Assembly: GCF_913775985.1 (NCBI RefSeq)
Contig: NZ_CAJYMB010000087.1
Location: forward strand, 18,259 to 82,258
DNA length: 64,000 nucleotides
Direction of reading: 5' to 3'
Origin: an uncultured Pluralibacter sp.
Lineage (GTDB): Bacteria > Pseudomonadota > Gammaproteobacteria > Enterobacterales > Enterobacteriaceae
Under the pieces are notes generated by a model. That model was not told the DNA's origin and made no database searches. It saw only the letters and a list, made by a program, of their open reading frames with translations. Shown here piece after piece: positions 38,859 through 49,010 of this stretch. Made by a program: the position numbers and the translations under genes. Each line of letters begins with the position of its first letter. The first letter of the stretch is position 1.

Positions 38859-39665
38859 ATGTACCAGGTTGTTGCGTCCGATCTCGACGGCACGCTCCTC
38901 AGTCCCGACCACACGCTTTCCCCCTACGCCAAAGAGACGTTAAAGCTGCTGACCGGCAAAGGCGTTAATTTTGTTTTCGCCACCGGCCGGCATCACATTG
39001 ACGTCGGGCAGATCCGCGACGGCCTGGGCATCCAGGCGTATATGATCACCTCCAACGGTGCGCGGGTGCACGATCTCGACGGTAACCTGGTGTTTACCCA
39101 TAATATCGACAGCGATATTGCCGCCGACCTGTTCGGCGTGGTGCACGATAATCCGGCGATTGTGACCAACGTTTACCGCAACGACGACTGGTTTATGAAC
39201 CGCCACCGCCCGGAAGAGATGTGCTTTTTCAAAGAGGCAGTATTTAACTACGCGCTGTACGAGCCGGGCCTGCTGGAACCGGAAGGGATCAGTAAGGTAT
39301 TTTTTATCGCCGAGACGCACGACGCGCTGCTGCCGCTGGAGCAGGCGATCAACGCCCGCTGGGGCGATCGGGTTAACGTCAGCTTTTCGACGCTGACCTG
39401 CCTCGAAGTTATGGCCGGCGGCGTATCGAAAGGCCACGCGCTTGAGGCGGTTGCCAAAATGATGGGCTATGAACTGAAAGACTGCATCGCGTTCGGCGAC
39501 GGCATGAATGACGCAGAAATGCTCTCCATGGCCGGGAAAGGCTGCATCATGCAGGGCGCCCACCAGCGGCTGAAGGACCAGCATCCCGAGCTGGAAGTGA
39601 TTGGTTCTAATGCCGATGACGCCGTGCCGCACTACCTGCGCCGCCTCTATTTGAATCAGGCATAG
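38859..39665 (+). CDS. yigL: HAD-family sugar/pyridoxal phosphatase YigL
   Basis: A 268-residue Cof-type (class IIB) HAD phosphatase. The nucleophile is D8 with D10 in ASDLDGTLLSPDHTLS, followed by TSNGARVHD, the motif III lysine in GGVSKGHALE, and FGDGMNDAEML. In E. coli YigL removes phosphate from sugar phosphates and PLP. During glucose-phosphate stress its mRNA portion is stabilised by the sRNA SgrS pairing within pldB; I have not tested that pairing site here. Confidence 0.95.
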   Translation: MYQVVASDLDGTLLSPDHTLSPYAKETLKLLTGKGVNFVFATGRHHIDVGQIRDGLGIQAYMITSNGARVHDLDGNLVFTHNIDSDIAADLFGVVHDNPAIVTNVYRNDDWFMNRHRPEEMCFFKEAVFNYALYEPGLLEPEGISKVFFIAETHDALLPLEQAINARWGDRVNVSFSTLTCLEVMAGGVSKGHALEAVAKMMGYELKDCIAFGDGMNDAEMLSMAGKGCIMQGAHQRLKDQHPELEVIGSNADDAVPHYLRRLYLNQA

Positions 39666-39884
39666 CGCAAACAAAGGCCCTGCCCGCCAGGGCCTCGCCA
39701 TACTCTTTTTTGAAGAGACTTACACGCTGGCGCAATAATCGGCGGCAGCGATGTCTCGCCGGGAGCCCACCCGCCGCAGGGCATCCTTCGCTTAAACTGC
39801 CGTACTCATTTGCCTGGAATATGCTCAGTTGTCAACCGCTGTCTCCGCTACAATGGCGACCTGCTAACTCCTGGAACGCTTCCT
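39666..39884 (+). other. yigL-yigM spacer
   Basis: The spacer of 219 bp contains an inverted repeat, AGGCCCTGCCCGCCAGGGCCT (39675-39695), with no T-run immediately after it and a TTTTTT at 39707-39712, so it is only a weak terminator candidate for yigL. The rest should carry the yigM promoter. Confidence 0.45.
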
Positions 39885-40784
39885 ATGCCGCTGCTGATCG
39901 TCACCACCGTTTTATGGGCCTTCTCTTTTAGCCTGTTTGGCGAATACCTTGCCGGCCACGTCGACAGCTACTTCGCCGTGCTGGCGCGGGTGGGCCTTGC
40001 CGCGCTGGTGTTTCTGCCGTTTTTGCGCACTCGCGGGCACAGTTTTAAAACCGTCTGTCTGTATATGCTGGTGGGGGCGATGCAGCTCGGGGTGATGTAC
40101 ATGCTCAGCTTCCGCGCCTATCTCTACCTGACGGTGTCCGAACTGCTGTTGTTTACTGTGCTAACGCCGCTATATATCACCCTGATTTATGACCTGATGA
40201 GCCGGCGTCGCCTGCGCTGGGGCTACGCTTTCAGCGCGCTGCTGGCGGTGGTTGGTGCGGGCATTATTCGCTATGACCAGGTTACCGATCATTTCTGGAC
40301 CGGGCTAATACTGGTGCAACTCTCGAATATCAGCTTCGCCATTGGCATGGTCGGCTACAAGCGGCTGATGGAGACGAGGCCGATGCCCCAGCACAATGCG
40401 TTTGCGTGGTTTTATATTGGCGCGTTGCTGGTGGCGATTGTCGGTTACGCCGCGCTGGGTAATGCCCACAAACTGCCGGAAACGACGCTGCAGTGGAGCA
40501 TTCTGGTCTTCCTCGGCGTGGCGGCCTCGGGGCTGGGCTACTTCATGTGGAACTACGGCGCCACCCAGGTGGATGCCGGTACGCTGGGGATCATGAACAA
40601 TATGCACGTGCCGGCAGGTTTGCTGGTGAATTTCGCCATCTGGCACCAGCCGCCGCACTGGCCGAGCTTTATCCTTGGCGCGCTGATTATTCTGGCCTCG
40701 CTGTGGGTGCACCGCCGCTGGGTTGCTCCGCATTCCGTACAAAAGGCAAATGATCGCAGGCGTGATTCCGCGCTGAGCGAGTAA
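39885..40784 (+). CDS. yigM: biotin transporter YigM (EamA family)
   Basis: A 299-residue, ten-helix carboxylate/amino acid/amine-type (EamA) transporter from the ATG at 39885 ([30 protein letters not shown]). Family segments include [41 protein letters not shown] and [27 protein letters not shown]. coli YigM is a biotin importer. The last 98 bp overlap the 3' end of metR on the opposite strand; both C-termini are family-like. Confidence 0.93.
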   Translation: MPLLIVTTVLWAFSFSLFGEYLAGHVDSYFAVLARVGLAALVFLPFLRTRGHSFKTVCLYMLVGAMQLGVMYMLSFRAYLYLTVSELLLFTVLTPLYITLIYDLMSRRRLRWGYAFSALLAVVGAGIIRYDQVTDHFWTGLILVQLSNISFAIGMVGYKRLMETRPMPQHNAFAWFYIGALLVAIVGYAALGNAHKLPETTLQWSILVFLGVAASGLGYFMWNYGATQVDAGTLGIMNNMHVPAGLLVNFAIWHQPPHWPSFILGALIILASLWVHRRWVAPHSVQKANDRRRDSALSE

Positions 40785-41625
40785 AGGCTTCAATGACCGG
40801 CTGGCGCTGATCGCCGTCGCGCACGGCGGCGTACAGCCGGCTCCACAGACCTTCTCCCAGGGTTTTGGTGACCACCAGACCCTGGCGCTCCACGTTTTCG
40901 ACTACCCAGTGCGGCAGCGCCGCAATGCCCATCCGCGCGGCCACCATCTGGATCAGCAGCAAGGTGTTATCGACGCTTTTAAACGCCGGACTTACCCCCG
41001 CAGGCTGCAGGAAATGGCGCCAGATATCGAGCCGCTGGCGTTGAACCGGATAGATAAGCTGGGTTTCACCGGCCAGATCTTCCGGCAAAATGCGCGTTTT
41101 TATTGCCAGCGGATGATCTGGGGCCAGCACCAGGCGCACTTCATAATCAAACATTGGTGAATAGTGCAGGCCGCTGCGCGGCAGAATATCGGAAGTCAGT
41201 ACGATATCCAGTTCGCCCTGCTGCAGGGCCGGCTGCGGATCGAAGGTCACGCCGGATTTAAAATCCATTTCAACCTGCGGCCACTGACTGCGGAAATTCT
41301 CCAGCGCCGGGGTCAGCCACTGAATACAGCTGTGGCACTCAATGGCGATACGCAGCGTGGCCTGCTGCGGTTCGTTGCAGGCCTGCAGCGCGCTGCTGAT
41401 CTGCGGTAAAACCTGGTTTGCCAGCTGCAGCAGGATCTCGCCCTGCGGCGTAAAGCGCAGCGGCTGGCTCTTGCGCACAAACAGCCGAAAGCCAAGACGC
41501 TGTTCCAGATCGCTGAACTGGTGCGACAGGGCGGACTGCGTCTGGTGCAGAACGGCCGCCGCCGCTGCCAGAGAGCCGCTGCTGTGCAGCGCCTGCAGCG
41601 TTTTCAGGTGTTTAATCTCGATCAT
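40687..41625 (-). CDS. metR: LysR-type regulator of methionine genes MetR
   Basis: MetR activates metE and other methionine genes with homocysteine as co-effector, and represses itself. The 312-residue protein has the N-terminal winged helix ([49 protein letters not shown]) and a LysR substrate-binding domain. The C-terminus is about five residues shorter than I recall for E. coli. It is divergent from metE, and its start codon overlaps a MetR-type operator. The gene tail overlaps yigM. Confidence 0.97.
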   Translation of the reverse strand: MIEIKHLKTLQALHSSGSLAAAAAVLHQTQSALSHQFSDLEQRLGFRLFVRKSQPLRFTPQGEILLQLANQVLPQISSALQACNEPQQATLRIAIECHSCIQWLTPALENFRSQWPQVEMDFKSGVTFDPQPALQQGELDIVLTSDILPRSGLHYSPMFDYEVRLVLAPDHPLAIKTRILPEDLAGETQLIYPVQRQRLDIWRHFLQPAGVSPAFKSVDNTLLLIQMVAARMGIAALPHWVVENVERQGLVVTKTLGEGLWSRLYAAVRDGDQRQPVIEAFTRSARNHACDHLPFVRNAEQPSGGAPTARPE

Positions 41626-41637
41626 GAAAGTCCTTCA
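41625..41637. promoter_or_regulatory. MetR operator, TGAA-N5-TTCA
   Basis: TGAAAGTCCTTCA fits the MetR consensus exactly. It begins at the first base of the metR initiation codon (minus strand). This position would suit autorepression and possibly activation of metE. Confidence 0.7.
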
Positions 41638-41688
41638 TTCCGGCATGAATAAATTGCGCTTGAGGAATATACACTAACCGCCAATTAT

Positions 41689-41720
41689 GGATGTGTAAAC
41701 ATCTGGACGTCTAAAAGTGT
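41689..41720. promoter_or_regulatory. tandem met boxes (MetJ operator)
   Basis: Four adjacent 8-mers resemble the met box AGACGTCT: GGATGTGT, AAACATCT, GGACGTCT and AAAAGTGT. The third is the best (7 of 8). Spacing at exactly 8 bp supports a MetJ array in the metR/metE control region. Confidence 0.75.
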
Positions 41721-41825
41721 TTTTCGTGCCGCACGCTCAGGCCAGCCGACAACGCACTGTTTTCCCCGCGCTGCCCTGCTGCTGCCCGAAACCTGCAAAA
41801 TGCAAATCAACAGGAAGGGTTAATC

Positions 41826-44087
41826 ATGACAATCATCAATCACACTCTCGGATTCCCCCGGGTCGGCCTGCGCCGCGAGCTGAAAAAAGCGCAGGAAAGC
41901 TACTGGGCCGGAAAGGCTTCGCGTGAAGAGCTGCTGGCTGTTGGCCAGGCGCTGCGCGCGCGCCACTGGGCGGCGCAAAAGCAGGCGGGGATCGATCTGC
42001 TGCCGGTGGGGGATTTTGCCTGGTACGATCACGTGCTGACCACCAGCCTGATGCTCGGCAACGTGCCCGCGCGCCATCAAAACGGCGACGGGACGATAGA
42101 TATTGATACGCTGTTCCGCATCGGGCGCGGCCGGGCCCCCAGCGGCGAGCCCGCGGCGGCGGCGGAAATGACCAAGTGGTTTAATACTAACTATCACTAC
42201 ATGGTGCCGGAATTTATCCGGGGCCAGACATTTACCCTGAGCTGGACTCAGTTGCTCGACGAGGTGGATGAGGCGCTGGCGCTGGGGCACGCGGTGAAGC
42301 CGGTGCTGCTCGGCCCGCTGACCTACCTGTGGCTGGGCAAGGTGAAGGGCGACGCATTCGACAGACTGAGTCTGCTCGACGCTATTCTGCCCGTTTACAG
42401 GCAGGTGCTGGACGCGCTGGCGAAGCGCGGCATTGAATGGGTGCAAATTGATGAACCCGCGCTGGTGCTGGACCTGCCGCCGGAGTGGCTGGCCGCTTTT
42501 AAACCGGCTTACGAGGCGCTGCAGGGGCCGGTTAAGCTGCTGCTGACCACCTACTTCGAAGGGGTGACGCCGAATCTGGAGAGTATTATCGCGCTTCCGG
42601 TGCAGGGACTGCACGTGGATCTGGTGCACGGCGGTGATGACGTTGCCGAGCTGCACCGCCGACTGCCCGCGGACTGGCTGCTGTCGGCGGGACTGATTAA
42701 CGGCCGCAACGTCTGGCGCGCCGATCTGACGGGAAAATATGCCGCAGTCAAAGAGATTGTCGGCAGGCGTCCGCTGTGGATAGCGTCATCCTGCTCCCTG
42801 CTGCACAGCCCCATCGACCTGAGTGTTGAAACCCGTCTCGACCCGGAGGTAAAGAGCTGGTTCGCTTTCGCCCTGCAAAAATGCGAAGAGCTGGCACTGC
42901 TGCGCGACGCGCTGAACAGCGGCGAAACCGCGGCAATTGAGGCATGGAGCGCCCCAATAAAAGCGCGCCAACACTCCGCGCGGGTACACAATCCGGCGGT
43001 GGAAAAACGACTGGCGGGCATTACGCCCGCGGACAGCCAGCGCCAGAGCGGCTATCAGGCGCGGGCCGAACGCCAGCGCGCGCGCTTTCATCTCCCCGCG
43101 TGGCCGACCACCACTATCGGCTCCTTCCCGCAGACCAGCGAAATTCGCGGCCTGCGCCTGGAGTTTAAAAAGGGCCAGCTCGATGCCGGCAGCTACCGCA
43201 CCGGGATTGCCGAGCATATCCGGCAGGCCATTCAGGAGCAGGAGCGGCTGGGGCTCGACGTGCTGGTGCACGGTGAAGCGGAGCGTAACGACATGGTGGA
43301 GTATTTCGGCGAGCGGCTGGACGGCTTTGCGTTTACCCAGAACGGCTGGGTGCAGAGCTACGGCTCCCGCTGCGTGAAGCCGCCGGTGGTGATTGGCGAT
43401 ATCAGCCGCCCGCATCCGATTACCGTCGAGTGGGCAAAATACGCCCAGTCCCTCACTGATAAGCCGGTAAAAGGGATGCTGACCGGCCCGGTCACTATTC
43501 TTTGCTGGTCGTTCCCTCGCGAGGACGTGTCGCGCGAAACCATTGCCAGACAGATTGCGCTGGCCCTGCGGGACGAGGTGGCCGACCTGGAGGCTGCCGG
43601 TATCGGTATTATTCAGATTGACGAGCCGGCGCTGCGCGAAGGGCTGCCGCTGAGGGAGCGCGATCGGGACGCTTATCTGGCCTGGGGCGTGGAGGTATTT
43701 CGCATCACCGCCGGGGTGGCGCGGGACGATACCCAAATTCACACCCACATGTGCTACTGCGAATTCAACGACATTATGGACTCCATCGCCGCGCTGGATG
43801 CCGACGTGATTACCATTGAGACGTCGCGTTCTGACATGGAACTGCTGGCGTCCTTTGAATCCTTTGACTATCCGAATGAAATCGGGCCCGGCGTGTACGA
43901 CATTCACTCACCGAACGTGCCGACGGTGGCGTGGATTGAGGACCTGCTACGTAAAGCGGCCAGCCGGATCCCGGCAGAGCGGCTGTGGGTCAATCCGGAC
44001 TGCGGGCTTAAAACCCGCGGCTGGCCAGAAACCCGCGCCGCGCTGGCGAATATGGTGCAGGCCGCGCAGAATCTGCGTAACGCCTGA
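41826..44087 (+). CDS. metE: cobalamin-independent methionine synthase
   Basis: MetE transfers the methyl of 5-methyltetrahydropteroyltriglutamate to homocysteine. The 753-residue protein has the duplicated barrel architecture. The zinc ligands are all present: H641, C643 (HTHMCYCEF), E665 ([10 protein letters not shown]) and C726 ([12 protein letters not shown]). The N-terminus is [30 protein letters not shown] precedes the start. The terminator hairpin falls inside the 3' end of convergent dlhH. Confidence 0.98.
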   Translation: MTIINHTLGFPRVGLRRELKKAQESYWAGKASREELLAVGQALRARHWAAQKQAGIDLLPVGDFAWYDHVLTTSLMLGNVPARHQNGDGTIDIDTLFRIGRGRAPSGEPAAAAEMTKWFNTNYHYMVPEFIRGQTFTLSWTQLLDEVDEALALGHAVKPVLLGPLTYLWLGKVKGDAFDRLSLLDAILPVYRQVLDALAKRGIEWVQIDEPALVLDLPPEWLAAFKPAYEALQGPVKLLLTTYFEGVTPNLESIIALPVQGLHVDLVHGGDDVAELHRRLPADWLLSAGLINGRNVWRADLTGKYAAVKEIVGRRPLWIASSCSLLHSPIDLSVETRLDPEVKSWFAFALQKCEELALLRDALNSGETAAIEAWSAPIKARQHSARVHNPAVEKRLAGITPADSQRQSGYQARAERQRARFHLPAWPTTTIGSFPQTSEIRGLRLEFKKGQLDAGSYRTGIAEHIRQAIQEQERLGLDVLVHGEAERNDMVEYFGERLDGFAFTQNGWVQSYGSRCVKPPVVIGDISRPHPITVEWAKYAQSLTDKPVKGMLTGPVTILCWSFPREDVSRETIARQIALALRDEVADLEAAGIGIIQIDEPALREGLPLRERDRDAYLAWGVEVFRITAGVARDDTQIHTHMCYCEFNDIMDSIAALDADVITIETSRSDMELLASFESFDYPNEIGPGVYDIHSPNVPTVAWIEDLLRKAASRIPAERLWVNPDCGLKTRGWPETRAALANMVQAAQNLRNA

Positions 44088-44147
44088 TATACCCGCGGGC
44101 GGTGGTGGCAAAAACGCCCGGCAGATGGCCGGGCGCACGGTTCAGAC

Positions 44148-44170
44148 AAGCGCCGTTACGGCGCTTTTTT
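44148..44170 (+). terminator. metE terminator, embedded in dlhH coding sequence
   Basis: An 8-bp stem (AAGCGCCG with CGGCGCTT), TTA loop and a six-T run act on plus-strand metE transcripts. The structure covers the dlhH stop codon (44156-44158) and its last codons. A second inverted repeat, CGCCCGGC/GCCGGGCG (44125-44144), lies just upstream. Confidence 0.85.
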
Positions 44171-44980
44171 ATCGCTCTTTTTACCTGCGTACTGCTGGAA
44201 CCACGCCAGCATCCGCTGCCAGCCGTCCTGAGCTGAAGCTTCGTGATAGCTGGCCCGGTAGTCGGCATTGAATGCGTGTCCGGCCTCCGGATAGACCACG
44301 ATTTCCGCCGCGGCGTTTGCCGCCCGCAGCGCGTGGCGCATCGTCTCTACGCTCTCCAGCGGTATCCCGTCATCCTTTGCGCCATACAGCCCCAGCACCG
44401 GCGCAGTAAGGTCAACCGCGATATCCACCGGATGGCGCGGCGAGTTCAGGGTTTTATCGCCCGTCAGCCTGCCGTACCACGCCACTGCCGCCTTAAGCTG
44501 CGGATTATGTGCCGCGTACAGCCAGGCGATGCGGCCTCCCCAGCAGAATCCAGTTACCAGCAGGCGGCTTGCGTCGCCGCCGTTGCGTGCGGCCCAGCTG
44601 GCCACGTGATCCAGATCGGCCAGCACCTGGGAATCGGGCACCTTAGCCACCAGCCCCTCAATCAGCGAAGGAATGTCAGCGTAGTCGTTAGGATCGCCCT
44701 GGCGGAAGTACAGTTCAGGCGCTACCGCCAGATAGCCCTCATTTGCCAGCCGGCGGCAGAGATCGCGGATGTGTTCGTGTACGCCGAAGATCTCCTGGAT
44801 CACGATGACCACCGGAAGTGGACCTTCGGCATTTTTCGGGCGGGCCTGCCAGGCGGGCATGCTTTCACCCCGCGTGGGAATTGATGTCTCGCCTGCAACA
44901 ATGTCGGCTTCCGCGGTGTGAACTGCGGTAGACGCGTGGGGTGCGGCTGCAGGGGCAAATCCGTCTTTCTTCTCAGTCAT
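44156..44980 (-). CDS. dlhH: dienelactone hydrolase-family protein
   Basis: A 274-residue alpha/beta hydrolase (E. coli DlhH/YsgA). The catalytic cysteine is C146 in GFCWGGR, with D203 (YGAKDDG) and H235 (EAGHAFNAD). VVIVIQEIFGVHEHIRDLCRRLA is the family's conserved helix region. The N-terminal roughly 40 residues are alanine- and threonine-rich and may be an unstructured extension. Physiological substrate is not known. It is convergent with metE and divergent from udp. Confidence 0.94.
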   Translation of the reverse strand: MTEKKDGFAPAAAPHASTAVHTAEADIVAGETSIPTRGESMPAWQARPKNAEGPLPVVIVIQEIFGVHEHIRDLCRRLANEGYLAVAPELYFRQGDPNDYADIPSLIEGLVAKVPDSQVLADLDHVASWAARNGGDASRLLVTGFCWGGRIAWLYAAHNPQLKAAVAWYGRLTGDKTLNSPRHPVDIAVDLTAPVLGLYGAKDDGIPLESVETMRHALRAANAAAEIVVYPEAGHAFNADYRASYHEASAQDGWQRMLAWFQQYAGKKSDKKAP

Positions 44981-45233
44981 GGTGTTCTCCGTACCCGTTA
45001 TTTAGCGCAAAGGTAAATATAGACCCCAGGCCGGGCCTGCGGAGAGGCAGAAAAAGGCTATTTTATAAGCAATGGGGCAAGCGTTGCCTTCTGATGTGAT
45101 GTGTATCACCTTATTACTGATAATGAATGCAATCATTTTCCATCGAAGTGATGCTTGTCACTAAACGGCGCATCCATGTCCGGTAAAGTGGCCTTTTACC
45201 TCTGCTGATAATTTGACCCAGAAAGGAATGTGT
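44981..45233 (+). promoter_or_regulatory. udp control region (CRP and CytR)
   Basis: Two CRP sites, 45092-45113 (core TGTGA-N6-TCACC) and 45144-45165 (core AGTGA-N6-TCACT), flank a CytR-type octamer AATGCAAT (45126-45133). The second site's centre lies 41.5 bp before a predicted start at 45196, whose -10 would be TAAAGT (45184-45189). The first centre is then at -93.5. These are the positions I recall for E. coli udp. The first part of the gap contains the dlhH promoter on the other strand. Confidence 0.8.
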
Positions 45234-45995
45234 ATGCCTACGTCTGACGTTTTTCATCTCGGCCTGACCAAAAACGATTTACATGGCGCAACCCTGGCAA
45301 TCGTCCCCGGCGATCCGCAGCGCGTGGAGAAAATTGCGGCGCTAATGGATAACCCCGTTAAGCTCGCCTCCCACCGGGAATTTACTTCATGGCGCGCCGA
45401 ACTGGATGGTAAGGCCGTGATCGTCTGCTCTACAGGCATCGGCGGCCCGTCAACCTCCATCGCCGTCGAAGAGCTGGCGCAGCTGGGTATTCGCACCTTC
45501 CTGCGGGTTGGCACCACCGGAGCGATTCAGCCGAATATTAATGTTGGCGACGTGTTGGTGACCACGGCGTCCGTGCGTCTTGACGGCGCCAGCCTGCACT
45601 TTGCCCCGATGGAGTTTCCGGCGGTTGCGGATTTTGCCTGCACCACCGCGCTGGTGGAAGCCGCGAAAGCCGCGGGCGCCACCACCCATATCGGCGTGAC
45701 CGCCTCTTCTGACACCTTCTATCCGGGACAGGAGCGCTACGACACGTTCTCCGGGCGCGTAGTGCGCCAGTTTAAAGGCTCAATGGCGGAGTGGCAGGCG
45801 ATGGGCGTGATGAACTACGAAATGGAGTCGGCGACGCTGCTGACCATGTGCGCCAGCCAGGGGCTGCGTGCCGGTATGGTGGCGGGCGTTATCGTCAACC
45901 GCACCCAGCAGGAGATCCCGAACGCTGAAACCATGAAGCAGACGGAAGGCCACGCGGTGAGCATTGTGGTCGAGGCGGCGCGCCGCCTGCTGTAG
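45234..45995 (+). CDS. udp: uridine phosphorylase
   Basis: Udp cleaves uridine to uracil and ribose-1-phosphate. The ATG at 45234 ([35 protein letters not shown]) follows an AAAGGA site and gives 253 residues. The phosphate-binding GDP-R and [12 protein letters not shown] segments, RVGTTGAIQ and the [13 protein letters not shown] motif define it. Earlier in-frame start at 45213 is not supported. A terminator follows. Confidence 0.98.
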   Translation: MPTSDVFHLGLTKNDLHGATLAIVPGDPQRVEKIAALMDNPVKLASHREFTSWRAELDGKAVIVCSTGIGGPSTSIAVEELAQLGIRTFLRVGTTGAIQPNINVGDVLVTTASVRLDGASLHFAPMEFPAVADFACTTALVEAAKAAGATTHIGVTASSDTFYPGQERYDTFSGRVVRQFKGSMAEWQAMGVMNYEMESATLLTMCASQGLRAGMVAGVIVNRTQQEIPNAETMKQTEGHAVSIVVEAARRLL

Positions 45996-46007
45996 TGGCC
46001 GCAAAAA

Positions 46008-46041
46008 GAGAGTGGGGCCGGTGCATCCGGCCTCTTTTTTT
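46008..46041 (+). terminator. udp intrinsic terminator
   Basis: The GAG...GGCCGG-TGCAT-CCGGCC...CTC stem is followed by seven T, starting 13 bp after the udp stop. Confidence 0.88.
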
Positions 46042-46131
46042 GCGCTGCGCTTCGGAATAATTGCTTTCAGGCTGGACATTTATACAGCAAACTCTATCCT
46101 GTGCCGGTAGGACGTTGACGCAGGAGGTGGG

Positions 46132-47562
46132 ATGGATATTTCAGCGATCGTATACGCGGCGGCTGCGCTGGTTATCGGCGCGGCGTTTGGCTGGCTGGCA
46201 ACAAAATCCCACGCGGATAAGCTGCGGGCTGACTTTACCGAAGAGCGTCACGAGCTTGAGATAGCCCTTAACACCGCCGAGCAGCAGCTGGCGCAGAACG
46301 GGCACTGGCGCGACGAGTGCGAGCTGCTCAACAACGAGCTGCGCAGCCTGCGGGATATCAACACCTCTCTGGAAGCCGATCTGCGCGAAGTCACCACGCG
46401 GCTTGAATCCACCCAGCTGCACGCGGAAGACAAAATCCGCCAGATGGTCAACAGCGAGCAGCGCCTCACCGAACAGTTCGAAAACCTCGCTAACCGCATC
46501 TTTGAACACAGTAACCGCCGGGTTGACGAGCAGAATCGTCAGAGCCTGCACGGCCTGCTGACGCCGCTGCGCGAGCAGCTGGACGGCTTTCGCCGCCAGG
46601 TGCAGGACAGCTTCGGCCAGGAGGCGCGGGAGCGGCATACCCTGGCCCACGAAATCCGCAACCTGCAGCAGCTTAATGCCCAGATGGCGCAGGAAGCCGT
46701 TAACCTGACGAAAGCTCTGAAAGGCGATAACAAAACCCAGGGTAACTGGGGCGAAGTTGTGCTGACCCGCGTGCTGGAAGCCTCTGGCCTGCGGGAAGGC
46801 TATGAATACCAAACCCAGGTTAGCATTGAAACCGACGCGCGCTCGCGCATGCAGCCGGACGTTATTGTGCGGTTGCCGCAGGGTAAAGACGTGGTGATTG
46901 ACGCCAAAATGACGCTGGTGGCCTACGAGCGATACTTTAACGCCGACGAAGAGTACGTGCGTGAAAGTGCCCTGCAGGAGCACATTGCTTCAGTGCGTAA
47001 CCATATTCGCCTGCTGGGGCGCAAGGATTATCAGCAGCTTCCCGGCCTGCGCTCGCTGGACTACGTACTGATGTTTATTCCCGTCGAACCGGCATTTTTG
47101 CTGGCTATCGACCGGCAGCCCGAGCTGATTACCGAAGCGCTGAAAAACAATATTATGCTGGTGAGTCCCACCACGTTGCTGGTGGCCCTGCGCACCATTT
47201 CCAATCTCTGGCGCTACGAACATCAAAGCCGCAATGCCCAGCAGATAGCCGATCGAGCGAGCCGCCTGTATGACAAAATGCGTCTCTTCGTTGATGATAT
47301 GAGCGCCGTTGGCAGCGGTCTGGATAAAGCACAGGATAACTATCGCCAGGCGATGAAAAAGCTGGCCTCCGGGCGGGGAAATCTGCTGGCCCAGGCCGAA
47401 TCGTTTCGCGAGCTCGGCGTTGAGGTTAAGCGCGAGATTAATCCGGATCTCGTTGAGCAGGCCACCTCAGACGAGGTGGATGTTATCGGCAATAAAGCGT
47501 CTGACGCTGATGGCGGCGGACATGACGTAACGGACGCGCGGCGCGATTCACAGCATGCTTGA
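46132..47562 (+). CDS. rmuC: DNA recombination protein RmuC
   Basis: A 476-residue RmuC-family protein. The N-terminus has one membrane helix ([20 protein letters not shown]), and a long coiled coil spans about 30-190. The conserved nuclease-like core contains [54 protein letters not shown] and [13 protein letters not shown]. coli rmuC mutants show increased inversion at short repeats. It lies between udp and ubiE. Confidence 0.95.
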   Translation: MDISAIVYAAAALVIGAAFGWLATKSHADKLRADFTEERHELEIALNTAEQQLAQNGHWRDECELLNNELRSLRDINTSLEADLREVTTRLESTQLHAEDKIRQMVNSEQRLTEQFENLANRIFEHSNRRVDEQNRQSLHGLLTPLREQLDGFRRQVQDSFGQEARERHTLAHEIRNLQQLNAQMAQEAVNLTKALKGDNKTQGNWGEVVLTRVLEASGLREGYEYQTQVSIETDARSRMQPDVIVRLPQGKDVVIDAKMTLVAYERYFNADEEYVRESALQEHIASVRNHIRLLGRKDYQQLPGLRSLDYVLMFIPVEPAFLLAIDRQPELITEALKNNIMLVSPTTLLVALRTISNLWRYEHQSRNAQQIADRASRLYDKMRLFVDDMSAVGSGLDKAQDNYRQAMKKLASGRGNLLAQAESFRELGVEVKREINPDLVEQATSDEVDVIGNKASDADGGGHDVTDARRDSQHA

Positions 47563-47636
47563 GCATAGGGGAAACGCCAGCGGTCTGTTACACTCGGGGA
47601 ACATTCGGGGAACAATTTTTCACAGGCGGGCATGAG

Positions 47637-48392
47637 ATGACTGCAGATTCACAGGAAACAACGGATTTTGGTTTTCAGACGGTAGCCAAGTCGCAGAAGG
47701 CCGACATGGTGGCGCATGTATTCCATTCTGTCGCCGCAAAATATGACGTGATGAACGACCTGATGTCGTTCGGCATCCATCGTTTATGGAAGCGTTTCAC
47801 CATCGACTGTAGCGGCGTACGTCGCGGTCAGAAGGTGCTGGATTTGGCGGGAGGCACCGGCGACCTGACGGCGAAGTTTTCGCGCCTTGTTGGCGAAACC
47901 GGGCAGGTTGTGCTGGCGGATATCAACGACTCAATGCTGAAGATGGGCCGCGAAAAGCTGCGCAATATCGGCATAGTGGGTAACGTTGAGTACGTGCAGG
48001 CGAATGCCGAAGCGCTGCCGTTCCCGGACAATACCTTTGACTGCATCACCATCTCGTTCGGCCTGCGTAACGTGACCGACAAAGATAAAGCCCTGCGCTC
48101 TATGTATCGCGTACTGAAGCCCGGCGGACGCCTGCTGGTGCTGGAGTTTTCCAAACCGATTATCGAGCCGCTGAGCAAAGCCTACGATGCTTATTCGTTC
48201 CATGTACTGCCGCGCATCGGCGAGCTGGTGGCGCAGGATGCAGAAAGCTATCGCTATCTGGCAGAGTCCATTCGCATGCATCCGACCCAGGACGTGCTGA
48301 AGGGCATGATGCAGGAAGCGGGCTTCGACAATGTCGATTACTACAATCTGACGGCCGGCATTGTGGCCCTGCACCGCGGCTACAAGTTCTGA
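47637..48392 (+). CDS. ubiE: ubiquinone/menaquinone C-methyltransferase UbiE
   Basis: UbiE methylates demethylmenaquinol and the octaprenyl benzoquinol precursor with SAM. The ATG at 47637 ([37 protein letters not shown]) gives 251 residues, matching the family; the earlier in-frame start at 47559 is unsupported. Motifs are [12 protein letters not shown] (SAM motif I) and [23 protein letters not shown]. It heads ubiE-ubiJ-ubiB, with ubiJ 12 bp downstream. Confidence 0.97.
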   Translation: MTADSQETTDFGFQTVAKSQKADMVAHVFHSVAAKYDVMNDLMSFGIHRLWKRFTIDCSGVRRGQKVLDLAGGTGDLTAKFSRLVGETGQVVLADINDSMLKMGREKLRNIGIVGNVEYVQANAEALPFPDNTFDCITISFGLRNVTDKDKALRSMYRVLKPGGRLLVLEFSKPIIEPLSKAYDAYSFHVLPRIGELVAQDAESYRYLAESIRMHPTQDVLKGMMQEAGFDNVDYYNLTAGIVALHRGYKF

Positions 48393-48404
48393 CAGGAGTA
48401 CGTC

Positions 48405-49010
48405 ATGCCTTTTCAACCTCTTCTGTCAGCCGGCATTGAGCGGGTGCTTAATACCTTCCTGTGGCGCAACGACGCGCTGAAGTCCGCCCGCCAGCGCCTG
48501 TTGGGTAAAGTGCTGCGCGTTGAGCTAAAAGAGTTTTCCTCACCGCTGGTGCTCTCCTTTAGCGAACAGCAGATTGACGTGCTGGGCGCGTGGGAAGGCG
48601 ACGCCGACTGCACGGTGATTACCCGCGCGGGTGTACTTCCCCAGCTGCGCAACCGCCAGCAGCTTACCGCGCTGATCCGCAGTGGCGATCTCGAAGTGCA
48701 GGGCGATCTGCAGGTGGTTCAGAATCTGGTGGCGCTGGTTGATATTGCCGAACTGGATCCCGCCGAGCTGCTCGCGCCCTACACAGGCGATATCGTCGCC
48801 GAAGGGATCAGTAAAACTCTGCGCGGTGGTGCAAGCCTGCTGATTCGCGGTTTTCAGCGCCAGCAGCGCTACGTTGCCGATGCGCTCACCGAAGAGTGGC
48901 GCGTGGCGCCGGGTTCCCTCGAAGTGGCCTGGTTTGCCGAAGAGGCTGCGGCCACCGCCCGCGATGTCGATGCATTAGCCCGACGTCTGGAAAAACTGGA
49001 GGGCAAATGA
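48405..49010 (+). CDS. ubiJ: ubiquinone biosynthesis accessory factor UbiJ
   Basis: A 201-residue protein with an N-terminal SCP2 lipid-binding domain (about 12-110, [23 protein letters not shown]) and a C-terminal helical coiled part. UbiJ binds ubiquinone intermediates in the soluble Ubi complex with UbiK. It has a CAGGAG ribosome-binding site. The stop overlaps the ubiB start by four bases. In E. coli the EsrE RNA has been mapped to this 3' end; I see no independent evidence for it here. Confidence 0.94.
   Translation: MPFQPLLSAGIERVLNTFLWRNDALKSARQRLLGKVLRVELKEFSSPLVLSFSEQQIDVLGAWEGDADCTVITRAGVLPQLRNRQQLTALIRSGDLEVQGDLQVVQNLVALVDIAELDPAELLAPYTGDIVAEGISKTLRGGASLLIRGFQRQQRYVADALTEEWRVAPGSLEVAWFAEEAAATARDVDALARRLEKLEGK

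Noticed and set aside
42786..43907. Open frame of 373 codons antisense to metE
   Set aside because: metE zinc ligands and full length are intact; the antisense product has no family resemblance.
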